From: Pyralis farinalis
Taxonomy: Eukaryota; Arthropoda; Insecta; Lepidoptera; Pyralidae
Reading direction: 5' to 3'
DNA: 64,000 nucleotides
Assembly: GCA_947507595.1 (NCBI GenBank)
Contig: OX382276.1
Span: forward strand, 26,783,032 to 26,847,031
The notes beneath the pieces are model-generated. The model saw only the letters and a list, made by a program, of their open reading frames with translations. It did no database searches and had not been told where the DNA came from. Made by a program: the position numbers and the translations under genes. Positions within the stretch are counted from its first letter, which is position 1, and each line of letters begins with the position of its first letter. Below are positions 25,801-40,800 of this stretch, one piece after another.

Positions 25801-28800
25801 TTATTCTACTTTTCTAAAGTATACTTATTTTTCAAAGCATCGTAAAAAATATTTTCTTTAAATATAGCAAAGCGCGAATTTAAATATAAAAATCTACTAA
25901 TGCTACTACAGCCTAGATCCTTTGAAAAAATAATATGAGTAGAAAGTACTGAAATTTGACTTAATTTCAATCAAATAAAATAAACGATAGTAGATGATAT
26001 GCAGATTTGATAAATGCCATTTTCTCAATTATCCAGGGAAATCATGTTGGATCATCAATGCATTCAGTGGAAACCAATCCCAAGCTCTCGGATTCCTGAA
26101 ATAAAATGTGTGATGTCACAAAGATGGTGAAACAAAGACTTTTTTATTTCAGATATGCTATGAAATGAAAGGGTTTTATAAGTTGATTACATATACAGGT
26201 AACATAGTTCACCACTTCGACTTTAGAAAACCAAATTATTAGAAAGCAATAATTATGATCACAAATTATATGTCGCTATATAAAAAATATTTTTAATACT
26301 CAAGGAGATATCATATATTATTTATCCATCCAACATATCCAAATCTATACATTACCTTTAAATCTACAGTATTTTAAAATTGTTGTCATATTGTAGCATT
26401 TTTAACGTTTTTCAATAATAGCGTTCATCTAATTGTTCTATAGTCCCAAATTTCAAGGTAGATAAGTTTATAATTGTACAGGGGCCCGTGATAAAAATCG
26501 GGATAGGGATGACATATAAATATTCAATGAACTAACCAAAAAATACATATTTTGTAAATACAAGATGTTTAATTAGACTTCATCTCAGCGGCGTAGCGTG
26601 GGTGTCGGCCGCCCGGGGCGGAAGACAATTTTGCCCTCTTATTTAGATATTTCAATTTAATGTATACTATACATTACATATATTAATTCCAGAGAACTTT
26701 TCGGCAAGAACAATCATCATTATTTTGCATTATTCGGGTTAGATTTATAAATTAAAAAGATAAATTAAAAAGTTCCAGTTCACACTGTTGAATGTAGGAC
26801 ACGTAGCGGAAAAATTCAATTTTTCACAAAATTCAATAATTTCGCAACCACTACACGTACTTTTTTACACAGAAAATACAGTTTTTAAAACGTAACATAA
26901 ATTACGATACAAGACAATGTGAAATGGACAACAGACGATCCATCAATAAAACTTTCTTTGAATTCTCAAAGCAACAAGTACCCACTTCCTTGAAGGGACT
27001 TACCCGTACCTTTAGTTTTTAAAATAAAATAACTACGGGGAATCCCCGCAAGTCAGTATAGACACTGTTGTCAACAGTTGCTACAAAATATTTAAAGAAA
27101 GGGGATTCCCCGAAGCCGTCACAGAATAAGTAATGAAAACTTCCGTGCTCTTTTCTATTGGTCCGAATTTGTAGTTGCGATAAAAATATGAAATGGTTCA
27201 AATATTTTTATTATTTATTAAGAAATTGCCGCCCCCTAAAAAGTGCCGCCCGGGGCGGGCCGCCCCTGCCACTACGCTACGCCACTGCTTCATCTACTTA
27301 GATTATTTAGTGCAGATAATATAAACTCATAAATCCTACTTCACTACTGCCCAAAATATATTTCTCTTACCCTTCTATATGAATTGATTCAGGACCATAT
27401 CCTGCCCTCTCGACGGCAGGATTAACAGAGTACAGGCAGGTCTGCTGATCGCTTTCACGTGGTTTTGGGCCATGCCATTCACCATATTACCTGCCTTGAG
27501 GATATGGGGAAGATTTGTTCCAGGTATGTTTTAATTCTAATGTAAATTTATTCTAAGGAACCCTTAGCTTTAAGTCATAAGCACATTGCTTTCGATTTCA
27601 GGCTAAGGTTAAGAGTAGTAAAAAATCAGAAAGCACTCGATATGTAGCGATCGAGTAGGTGTTATAAAAAAGATGCGAAAGGAAGAGGCTTTTAGAATGT
27701 CGATGATAGCCTAGATAGGAGTTAGGGCAATCCCAAAAATAACAACTCATGCAATGTACATTTTGCCCAATACAACAAGTTGCAAAGCCCATTTTGCGAT
27801 GTGGATAAATTAAATTATTAAAAAGGACCGCGTCTTATGGCGCTCGGTTTTCTCTGCCTACCCCGCAAGGTACTTGGCGTGAAGATATACATACAAATAT
27901 AGGCACTGCTTCAATTAAACTAAAAAAGACTGTGAAAGCTGCTATATACTTTTTTTTTATACAATGTCGGGAGGCATATAAGCATATGGTTCACCTGATG
28001 TAAAGCGATTACCGTAGCCTATGAACGCTTATATATTAAGTATTACTCGCGTGATGCCATCTCTGATGCTAGCACAGGAACTCCTTAGAAGCTTACTGGT
28101 GATGTCACTCGCTCGCAGGAACACAACGACTCTCCAGGGAGTTGTTATTTGACTGCGGTTTTCTGTGAGGTGGCGGTACTCTCGCAGGCGGGCTAATTTG
28201 ATATCTCCTACCTCTGTACTAACCACTGCGCCACCAAGGTAGTTAATACTTCAACGGCGAAACTTATATTTAAGCGCCCATAAATATACACACAGGGAGA
28301 CATACAAAATAATAATAATAATGTCCGTCCCTCTTCTGCAATAACCCAGTACCAATAATCCCTCCAGACCTCATTACAATAGACTAATAATTTCCTACAC
28401 ATTCGCAATAGTCCCAATACCTGCCTTGACCTGCGCATAGATATATGGTTCTATCGATATTTTTAGGAGCGGGTCTCGGTGGGTGTACATGAATCTTTTC
28501 TAAAGGGCCTCTACACGTTGGATCCATATACCCGCGCACGCCTATCAAATGACCGGGATAATACCCGCGAATAAGAATAAAATAATATTAAATATAATGT
28601 AATATTACAATGAGCGTTGCGAAAAAGAAATGGAAGAAATGGCGTGACCTTTTTAGAATTAACACCTTCCTTCTAATATGACCAGTTAAGGTCTCGCAAA
28701 ACTTTATTGCCACATTTGCATTTTCATACGAATTTAATATTATGATTTATCCTGTTGACCTAACTGATGCCTACAATAAGAAAGTGTTCTTTGCCATTCC

Positions 28801-31800
28801 TTGAAAGCTTGATAATTATTAGAATTGAAAAATTGATGAAGAGCTTTTCTCTAGCTGAATGATGCAATTGCTGCTGTAATTGTGATCATCTGAATAGTGC
28901 TGTCACCATCCACAATGTAACGTGCAAAATAATTAGCATCCAGATGCCAAATAATGTGGTCTTTAGCGTCTGGAACATATACCTACCTGTCGTGCCATTC
29001 AGAAAGCAGTAATTGTAGCTCGTCATTATTATTGAATAATATATATATTTTGTCATGATCGCTGAAAAAAGTCAATCACGTATGAGGTTATAGGTGGAAA
29101 GAAAATAAAAAAAAATCATAATAAATGTATTACTGCATAATATAACTCAATATGTGCGAAACTGACGCAGCCAATGAACTGTGAAACAAATACAAGACAA
29201 CAGTTGACACGCTCCATTGAGAACTTAATACCAGCTAAACGACCGATTATTTGCCGCAATTGTGTAACGAAATTGTTTGCATCCGTTCAAAGCCTATTAA
29301 TATTATCTGTACAAATAAACTAGTATACATTACAATGAAATTAACACATCGGCTAGAAGAAAACTCATTGTACACCGCCGCCGCGGTACATCTGTATTTA
29401 TTTCAAAATGATATATAGACGTAGAGGTATTTCACCATCAATGTACAGTACTACTTAATACATACAGCAGTTTCAAGTACTTAAACTGTTAACAGTTTTT
29501 AAGTACTTCAAGCTCTCACGTTCTGATTTACGTCATTATATACGACATATATATTATTGTTGTCATACGAAGAGTATATATAAGATTATACAACGGGCGT
29601 TCAAAGTATTTCGGATATTGAGGTATTGCTATATTTAATGAAGGTAGGTAATTGTATAATGAAATAGTACGCTAATATCTTGTCAAATAAATTGCCAAGA
29701 CTTGTAATTCGATGAGTAATCGACGATTATCAGTTTTATTATGACCGTCGTTCTATGTTAGAGCTGTATTTTATGAGCTGTAAAGTTTCAAATAAAATAA
29801 CATTTCCCCACACAGCAGGAGTGAAGATTGCGAGGAAATTCTTTATATCCCTTTTTATATTTAGGTGAACCATTGATCCCTCAAAAATTGGGACGGGATT
29901 CTAAAGGTGTTTTATAGATAGCGATGGAGAGGAAAACACATCGATATTTGAGTAATCTTATGGAGATATGTCGAATGATTGAAACAGCAAAAATACCTGA
30001 GATGACAGAAAAAATATAGGAAATAATATAGGACAACACAAAAACTTTAATTTCATTCACTTGCAGTGGATGAAATTAAAGTTAATAAACCGACAATGTA
30101 TAATATTTCAACTCGTTAAATCTCAAACTGTCTCCGAATATTTGTTTTTTAAGTGTATGGATTTACCCAGTAAAAGATCCGTTTGTATCTACGCTGTAGC
30201 TTTGATGAGTTAGCTGAAATGCGTAGACCCATTTATATCGATTTCCTTGGAGTTCGTTGCTGCGTTAAACCGTCGATCCTGGCTGTTTTCAATTGATCAT
30301 CACCATCTCAACCCGTATTCGTTCACTGCTGCTCCCCTTTAGAGTGCCACTCGATCCTGTGCCACCTGCATCCATTGACTTCCTATAAACCTCTAGAGGT
30401 ACCGAAGCAACGGTCTCAGAAATACTGGTGGGGAAAAATGGACCAATATTTTAAAAATACTGCGTCAGTCTAGCCATTGCAGTCATTGCACCTAATAAGC
30501 AAAGCAGCTCCACCTAGGACTAAGGACTTGGCTAGGTGTAGCTGTGAAGCTCGCTGTCGCCCATGTATGGACTCACGCAGTATGGGGACGGAAGTTTGAA
30601 ATCAGCCATTATCGTTTCACCGGCGTTCTAAAATGGGCAAAAAACTGAAATATGATGAATGAAAGAATGAATTGTGGTATGAAAGAATATGATGGATGAC
30701 TGTGTATATGTATATTTGATGGAATCATTTTTAAAAACAGTATAATAAATAAATATTGTAGTGAAAAGAGCCTTGCCCACGGCAAGGGTGCAAGATTAAA
30801 AAAAGAAAACCTCTAGAGGTCGTCGCTTCATGTAGTGGGGGTCGTCCCACACTGCGTATACCAGTACGAGGACGCCATTCGGGAACCTGTATACCCCAGC
30901 GGTTCTACGAACTATGTGGCCGGTAAATTGTCACTTCAGCTTACATACTATTATTTGGGCTATGTCGGTTACCTTAGTTCTACTGCGGATATCCTCATTT
31001 CTTATTTTATCACGCACAGAAACCTCGAGCTCAGCTATTTCCATAGCAGCTGAGCGACCTTGAGCTATCTCATTATTTTCTATTATATTATTTCTTATGA
31101 TATTTATTACTATTTATATTACGGTTAAAGTATGATATTGCCGATTTGTACTCGTTACTCGTGTGACTCGTTTTTGTCTAAGATGTAACATATTTATTTA
31201 ATCAAAATATTGAACTTCATCATCATACAGTACACATCTACAATACATGGCAGCAATGTATATTGTATGATGTACCTAACATCATACAATATACATTGCT
31301 GCCATCTAATCGGAAGTTTATTTATGTCTTTGCGATAGAACTCTGGGGATCTAGATTCAACAAACTGTATGAAAGCATTTTGTACTACCACCCGGGAAAA
31401 AAAAAAATTACCACGTAGAAAATTGTCCAAATCACGAAACAAATGGTAGTCAGTTATCGTAAAGAATCTACTTTTTATCCACATGTCATAATTCGATACA
31501 ATATTCCTTCATTTCTATACCGATTGAACAAGGTAACACAAGTTTCAACACGCGTTTCTTTCTGCAGATCAGTCAAATCATGAGACATCCATATTTCATA
31601 TTCTTTTTATCTTATTGATTTGATGCAAATAAGTTAATATTGTAGATAAGGTAACGTTAAAGCATGCCGCTAATTCCTGGGTAGTTTGACTCGGATCGAC
31701 TTCCACCATCTCCTTCAATTCAGCGTTACTCGCCTGTGTGAGCGGTCTTCCTCGTGGTTCGTTCTTCAAGTTGAACGCATGGTGCGTTCATTAGAAGTCA

Positions 31801-34800
31801 TCTCTCCAAACGCAGCATTGATATTGCGAGACGTTTCTGCCCCGTTAGTTCCGCGTCGGCACACGTATTCAAAAATTACTCGGATTTTCGAAGTATCTAT
31901 CTTTTCCGTCTAAGCAGAATAAAAAAAAAATCATTTAAAATTGAAAATGAAATAAATTGAAATTCGAAATTCAAATGTTATAAAAGAAAAACCTCATAGG
32001 TATCATGTCAAAAAGTTTCACTCGAAAATCTCACACCGTGAAGGTTTAATGTCAATTCAAAGTATCTATTAAGTACTATAAAACGGCAATTTCATACTTT
32101 AACTCCTATTATTTGTTTATTATAAAAATAATTTATTTCATTTATGTTGTACTACCTTTTGGTGTTATACAACGTCGGGAGGCATAGAAGCATCGGCCCA
32201 CCTGATGTAAAGTGATTATCGTAGCCTATGAACACTTGTAATACACTAAGTATCACCTGCACGATGCCACATCTCCTACTAACACAGCAACTCCTTAGGA
32301 GCTTACTGGTGACCTCACTCACACGCAGGAACACAACAACCCTTCAGAGAGTTGTTATTTGGCTGCAGTTTTCTGTAAGGTGGGCGTTACTTTACCAGAC
32401 GGGCTGCTTTGATGCACCCTACCTCTCTTAAAAACAACCACACCAAGGCAAACATACATGTTCATGAACACAAATGTTTGTTCTGTGTGGGAATCGAATC
32501 CACGAGTGTCGGTGACAAGCTCGCGTTACCGCTGCGCCACCGAGCTCATCAAAATCACTCGCCTACAAAGTTCCAATTAAACACTCAAAGGTGGGAAGAG
32601 ATCTCTGGAAAAGAGTCGTTATAGGATTAAGTCCGCCTTTGTACATTTATTTATGTGTTGCATTTTAATTATTTATATTTTTATTTACTGTACGATAAAG
32701 ATATAACAAATAAACAAACATTATTTAATAGAAATAAATATTTATTATTATAGTTCTTATATCACGGCTTTATCCCGGTCATTTGATAGGCGTGCGCGGG
32801 GATGTACATCCAACGCGTAGAGGCCCCTTTGAGAAGCTTGATATAATTATTATTATTCTACCTACTTACTTAAATTCCTCTAGTATGTTCAGGTTCCATG
32901 TCCAGGAGGCAGCATGAAATAATAACACATTGTTCACAGAGGGCTTCCTAACAACGTGTTCGTTCGACTACTTCACCGATGACCAGGATACAAAGGTGTT
33001 CGTCGCGTGTATCTTCGTATGGAGCTACTGCATCCCTATGTCACTCATCTGCTACTTCTATTCACAGCTATTTGGTGCCGTAAGTATTTATCAAACAATG
33101 AACATGTTTAGCATAATGAATATATTCACGCCAGGTCCCTTGTGAAGTGGGCAGAGAGAGCTGTGCACCATATAACGCGGTCCTTATATACCTCACTCTT
33201 CGTCTTTAACATTCATAGCTCTTTTTATGCAGGCTCGTCGGTTCCTAAACTCCTGACATGTAAAATATTCGATATATATGTAACAAAAAATTTGTAACGC
33301 ATTTTATTTCTTTTAATATCACTTATGAAAGTTATTTTTTGATCCTACACAGGGTACAAAGATATAAAACTTGAATAACTTTTTTTCATAAAATTTTTCA
33401 TAAAATAATATTTAAAAACACGCCGACAATTATTTCCGGAAACACATAAAAATAAAGAAGTATACATTTAATTGGCTATAATTATTATTTTTTCTGAAAA
33501 GTAGCTTTATGCATATTGCTATGTTGTCTTGATAAAACGCTCGATAGTTATGATTTTTTTTTTCAGTTTGCAGATAATTAAGTATATGTAGGTATGTATA
33601 TAACTACTCTGGCCATAAATACTGTTACTTTGATTTTAGAACGTGTTTATTGTGTTAAAAACTTCTTTCGGTTTCCCCCCCGTTTTACATATTTTTTTCG
33701 TATTTATTCTCAAATTACAATATGGAATGAGGTGTTAAAGAAAATAGGATTGCAGTGATTGCCTTGCACAAAGTGGGTACGGATCATATACATGACACTT
33801 CAAAAGCTTGGTATCAGCCGTATGCTCGTATATCACACTATCGACAGATATACCAACACTTCCTCTGCTGAAGACCATAAACGATCAGGGCAACCGCGTG
33901 CTGTTACAACTACAAAGGGAAAATGCTGTTAAAGCCAGAATTCGCCGAAACGCTATTAGGAAACTAAAAATCTTATGTCGAGAAATGAAGATTCCCGCTA
34001 GGACTCTGTCGCGTATAATAAAACAAGACCTGCAGCTCGACGCTTATCGTCGATATACAGGACAAGTTCTAAATCAATCCCTATAGTTGAAGAGAGTGGT
34101 TCGATCAAAACGGCTTCTGTCCCGATACGCAGTTGAAATATCTTCTTAACACAAGAAAAAAAATTCACGATGAAGACCACTACAACATGCAACACACAGT
34201 TCTGAAGAAGCCGTCCAAGTGATCGGAAAGGTACAACGTGGTCATCATCCTGCGTCTGTAATGGTTTGGTGGGGGGTCTTATCAAGGAGTCACAAAGCTT
34301 CATTTTTGTGAAAAAGGAGGGACGACTTTAGCTAAAGTGTAACAAGTGACGGTCTTAGATCGTGTTGTGAAATCTCCCGTCAATACACTTTTAAAAAATG
34401 CACCGTGGTTTTTCCAGCAGGACTCTGCACCTGGTCACAAGGTACGAACTACCCAAGCCTGACTCGAAACCAACGTTCCGGACTTTATAAGAGCTGAAGA
34501 CTGGTCCTCGTCTAGCCTAGATCTGAACCACTTAGACTACAAATTATGGTTAGTTTTAGAGGACATTGCCTGCTCGAAGCGACACGCCGACATTGTGACT
34601 TTTAAGAAATCTCTGGAGCAAGCCGTGGCTAAATTCCCGATGGAAACAGTGCGTAAATCCATAGATTCGTGGCCAAACAGATTAAAGGCATGTATTAAAG
34701 CCACAGGTCGCCATTTCGAATAGAATGATTATTTTGTTTTTTTGCTGAGACTTCCATAAATATGTACATATACGTTTTATTAAGTTTACATTATTTCATA

Positions 34801-37800
34801 AAAAAATAAATACGTATTCATTTGTAACAGAACTTATGGCCGGGCTAGGTATAATCCGCCATATTACTTTTATTATAACGTCACATAATCCTATGTTACC
34901 CGGGAGGGGATAACGATACCTCATGTATCTACATATTTCACCTAATGCCTAACGTTTAGTAGTTATGGTGCAATAACAAATATATTTACGTACATAAACA
35001 TGAAAACATTTCTTTAGGGTAGTCGTATAAAAAGATTAATTTCGCTTTGTAATATTGAATATACCACTTCGCAACAATTGACGAAATGAAACTTGATGAT
35101 TGATGAATCGCTGGCGTCTACTTTCATTTCCAAACATTCTGAAATCCCTCCTCTGTAGTTGTTCATTCTTACAGTGTAGGTAAGGGGGGGGGGGGGGGGG
35201 GGGTGAAGTCGAACGACTGGAATTAAATCCGAGAAGAATATAGAATTAAATAGGGTAATCCATCCAATTATCGGCACTGTACGTAGAAATCTTGAAATAA
35301 TTATAAACATATAATACTAATAGATTCTAATACGATTAAAATTACAGATAATTAATGAGGATAAGTCTCTTAAACTTTTTATTAATCCATAATTTTCAGT
35401 CTTAATAGTTTATATGTATTAAATATATTTACGGTATCTATCCACATGCTATGCACAACCCTATTATTGCCACATTTTATTCAAAGTATTGGAATATTAT
35501 TATGTGTCTATAAACGTAAGAGTGCCAACGTTAGGACGGATTACCGTACATTGCTAAATTGAATAGTGATGTTTATTTGTCGCCTGTACTAACTTTCGTA
35601 CATAAAAAAAAAAGATAACAAATACCAACTTACTAGATATAAAAAAACACAAATCATAACGGAAAAATAATTCTGCACAGGTTTCCATCCTAAGACATTA
35701 GTCTATCACAAAACATTTCATGATGACATGTGGCGCAAAGGTTTCCCAAATGCCTATGGGCGATCCAATTGTGCTGGCCGAGCGAAAGGACCGTTTTACG
35801 CCCTATTTAATACGGCGGCGGTCCGAGTCGACGCCGCGAATGCGACCAAGATTATTAGTTCAATGTTCCATTTCATTTTCAATTAACCTTCATGGCGAAA
35901 TTTTTTACGATTTGAAAACAAATCGCTTGCCACAAGGTGGTTGTAACAAGTAACGAGTGCCACTATTGAAAAAAATCGGCCAAGTGCGAGTCGGACTCGC
36001 GCACGAAGGGTTCCGTACCATTATCTATAAAAACGGCAAAAAAATCACGTTTGTTGTTTGGGAGCCCCCCTTAAATATTTGTTTTATTTTAATTTAATTA
36101 TTTATTCTTAAAGTGAATATATAACTAAATATTCTGTGAATATTTCAAGCGTCTACCTGTTGCCGTTATCAATATCGAGCAAAAATGAGCAAAAAAATCA
36201 CGTTTGTTGTATGGGAGCCCCCTTAAATATTTATGTTATTCTATTTTTTAGTATTTGTTGTTATAGCGGCAACAGAAATACATCATCTGTGAAAATTTCA
36301 ACTGTCTAACTATCGTGGTTCATGAGATACAGCCTGGTGACAGACGGACGGACGGACGGACGGACGGACAGCGTAGTCTCAGTAATAGGGTTCCGTTTTA
36401 CCCTTTGGGCACGGAATCCTAAAAAGGTTTTAAAGATGTTAACCAAACCATCTTGTTAGCGCAAAAGAGAGGTAAGGCGCATCAAAGCAGCCCGTCTGGG
36501 GAAGTACCTCCACCTCATAGAAAGTACGTTTGCGCGTTGCCACCCCCGCTACGAGCACAACAGCTCCTTACGAGCTTACTGGTAACTGGAACACAATAAT
36601 ACACCGCAGCCAAATAACAACTGCCTAGAGGGTTGTTGTGTTCCTGCGCGTGAGTGAGGTCACCAGTAAGCTCCTAAGGAGTTGCTGTGTAAGCAGCAGA
36701 GGAGGCCTCGTACAAGTGATACTTAACATAATTACAAGCGTTAATAGGCTACGATAACTGCCTTACATCAGGCGGCCCATATGCTTGTATGCCTCCCGAG
36801 GTTGTATAAAAAAAAACTCTCCACTCTACGTAACACACTCCGCACGTGAGTAGACTTTATTTTTTATACAACAGACAAGCATGCGATGTGTTTACCGTAG
36901 CCTATGAACTCGCGCGATGCCACCTCTGCTGCTAACACAGCCACTCCTTTAGGAGCTTACTGGTGCCCTCTCTCACAGGAACACAACAACCGTCAAAGGA
37001 GTTGTTATTTGGCTGCGGTTTTCGGTGAAGTGGTGGTACTTCTCTATACGGGCTGCTTTGATGCGCCTTAGCTGTCTTAAAAAACGAGGCAAATATGACT
37101 TCCGTAGCCTATGAACTCGCGCGATGCCACCTCTGCTGCTAACACAGCCACTCCTTTAGGAGCTTACTGGTGCCCTCTCTCACAGGAACACAACAACCGT
37201 CAAAGGAGTTGTTATTTGGCTGCGGTTTTCGGTGAAGTGGTGGTACTTCTCTATACGGGCTGCTTTGATGCGCCTTAGCTGTCGAAAACGAGGCAAATAT
37301 GACTTAGGACAGTATTTTTTAAAGAGGCACAGTTCGATTAACGAAAGCCGTGATAGCCCAATGGATAGTACCGGCCTATTGATCGACTGGTCCCCGGTTT
37401 GAATCCTGGCATGTACCACTAAATTCGTGTTTTCGAATTTATGTACATATTTGTAATTATCACTAGCTAGGCGGTGAAGGAAAACATAGCGAGGAAACTC
37501 TCTAGTCCAAGAAATTCTATTTCGAAAGACAACTATGTGACCTAACCAAAAAAAGGTATGATTTTCCCTCTGGGTTGTGGAGACAGTCGCACCAAGTAAA
37601 AACCAGTATTTTTGCCGAATCCTTAAGCTTAGGTAGTGGACACCGCCTATCCTAATAGATTTGAAAACGGGATAACGCTAAGAAGAGTCCGATTAAGGAG
37701 ATTATACATTAACAGTGGGGGTAGCTACGCGCGAGTGATAAATAATTCTTCAAAGATCATGAGCAGTTATAGCCCAGTGGATAAAGAACCAACCTATTAA

Positions 37801-40800
37801 CCTCCGTTAGTTCAAAACCTGGTATATGCATGTATATATGTGCACGTTCATGGATTTATGTATATATATGTATGTATATGTATGTATGTATATCTTCACG
37901 CCAAGTCCCTTGCGGGGTAGGCAGAGAGAACCGAGCGCCATAAGACGCGGTCCTTGCATACTTCACTCGCTTCTGTGACATTCATAGCTCTTTTCATGCA
38001 CGCTCGCCGGTTCCTGGGGCTTCTGACATCACCTTCTGATAAAACACGACCAATTTGGTCATGGTAGGTTAGTCTCGGCCTTCCTCGGCTCCTACATCCT
38101 TCCACTTTTGCATTGTATATCTGTTTCGTCATTCTTTCGTCCCGCATTCTTTCTACATGTCCGAACCAACGGAGCATGCCCTTTCTTATCTTAACACCGA
38201 CACTCTCTTTTAGACCAACACTATGTATATATATTTACATAGTTAATAGATTCAAGCGTTATTTTGCGAAAGTGAAAGTTACATGCAATTTGATCTAACC
38301 TGCTTTGTGTGCTTCCGCCACCAATTAGTTCATGCGGCCTAGCGCCGGCCGACACCCACCCACTACTGTTAGTTAATGCAACATGCCGACGCTGCCATGG
38401 CTGCTCCGGTAGTCTCTGCCTCGGCTGCTGCGGTCGTCCGCCATCTGGAACAGAATCCGCATGCCCCCACCACCACCGTCGCTGCCACGACTGGCCTGGT
38501 CGTCGCTGCAGCAGCAGCGGCATGTTGCATCAACTAACAGTAGTGGGTGGGCGCCGGCCGGCGCTAGGCCGCATGAACTAATTGGTGGCGGAAGCACACA
38601 AAGCAGGTTATATATATATATTTACAATATATATATATATATATATATATTTACAATATATATATATATATTTACAATATATATATATATATATTTACAT
38701 TTATCACTTGCTCATCGGTGAAGGAAAAATATCTTGAGGATACCCATACATTCAAGAAATTAATTTCGAACGAAGTTAATTAACCTATGAAAGGTCTGGT
38801 TATCTCCATGATTTATAGAGTTCTGACAGCAGTCTCTCCATGTCAAAATCAGTATCTTCGCCAAATCATTAGGCTTAAGTAGCGGACCCCGCCAATTTAT
38901 ATATATAACATCAGGACGCATTCAATCATACGGCCCACCTGATGTAAAGCGGTCACCGTAGACTATGAACGCTTGCAATACCTTAACTATCACTAACGCG
39001 ATGCCATTTCTGCTATAATAACTCCTTAGGAGCTCACTGGCGACCTCACTCCCACGCATGCCACAATCAAAGCCCGACTTCGGAAGTACCCGCACCTCAT
39101 AGAAAACCGCAGTCAAATAACAGCTCTATTGAAAGTTATTGTGTTCCTGGTAATGAGTGAGGTTACCAGTAAGCTCGTAAGGAGCTGTTGTGCTAGTAGC
39201 AGGGGTGGCAACGCGCAAACGTACTTCCCGTATTACAAGAGTTTATATATGATGGTAACTACTTTACCTCCAGTAGGCTGTATATTTATAAAACTACGGA
39301 CATTGAATAAAAAAAAACAATAATATGAATGTTAATAAATACATGCAAGGTGTAGAAGTATTGTACATCTTGCTGTTACAGTGTATACCACATTCATGCT
39401 ATGACTGTATATACTACATTCTTGCTTTTACTGTAATAGCAAGAAGTAACAAAAATCCCGCCGTATTATTTTGAACGGCAGGTAAACAAGGATATGTGTA
39501 TTGCTAGACAGGCAAAATTAAAATTGTGTCATATCCACGGATGTACTTTATTACTTCGTACGTCATAGCTCGGTATGGCGACAGCTGGGGTAGAAGGAAC
39601 TGGTTTGGGTGCTCTGACGTGTTTCTGGTGTAGAATAAACGAGATGATTTTATACTACGTCGGGAGATAAGCAAACATACGGCTCACCTCATGTGAAGTC
39701 TGTACTCTATGAACGCTTTTAATAAAAAGAGTCTCCATCATATTTGTTTTTATATCCAGTTACCTGCCTCACTTCTTACCTCAACGTCAAATTTTATGTA
39801 AGGCGATTAAAAAAATAGATATGTTTTTCAGTAATATCAAAATATCAAAGTCATTAAAGCAAGATCGAAATAGGTAAGTGAGATAATACTTAAGCAAATT
39901 AGTCAAATACGAGTTGGAAATAGATAGGCCACATAAACAAGATTGAAGCGATAGGTGATAGTATAGAGGCCAGATAGGCATATTAGGCGAGATAAGCCAG
40001 ATAGATAAAACTGAAATGTGAAAATAGGAAAGACGGGCAAGATAACCAAATAGGCGAGATAGAGAAGATATTCAAGAGAGGCTATCTATATATGTGAGAT
40101 AGATAAAACAGACCTAACCCTCAAATCTATCCAAATATATGTTGACTACAAAAAGTTAAGATCAATTGGACCATAGCTCAATTTCTTAATGACCTCAGCT
40201 CATCTAGTAGTATACAAGTCTTTGTAAGCAATGGAATATTTACACAAACAAAGATTCAAAATACCGTTTCATGGACAGAATACCTTCCTAAAGGTACTTT
40301 TTGAAACATGACTTATCGCACTTGTACATTGTTGAGTTTTGAGAACCAGCTAACTTTACTTGAAATTCAGCAACAACGCCGAACATAATGTTTGCAAACT
40401 TTCCGCTGAATCATTTGCCGGAAAATCGGGGCGTTTGTGTTTATATAGATCGGCCTTCGCATTTGCAAACATTACGAACAAAAAGAAACTAAACCGATGA
40501 AGTGTGTGTTGGATTATCTAACAGGGTTCTGTCGAGAGTTATACGAATGTGCCGATGTCTCAGCAGTTCATAGTTTTCCTGTCATAACAAGAAAACATAT
40601 GGATGTAAGAATTTTAATTGAATTTGGCGGTTTCGTCGGCAAACAAGATAAGAGATGAGAGATGGAGATTTCTAGACTGGCTTGCCGGATCTTGTCGATC
40701 CAGAGTTTTCCAGACCAGTGTTATTCATACCATTACATAACATTACTGTCAACAAACACCAATATCAACTTTGCAACACCAACTCGTTGCTGACGCAATT

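Noticed and set aside
30835..31053. 72-codon plus frame
   Set aside because: Antisense of the second LINE family; the minus strand matches the copy at 6637-7402.
36895..37303. CRISPR-like direct repeat pair
   Set aside because: Only two 207-bp units, both SINE-derived, in an insect genome.
38221..38620. Protein-coding gene from the Ala/Pro-rich frames
   Set aside because: The frames are produced by a GC-rich inverted repeat and occur on both strands with mirrored peptides; no independent coding evidence.
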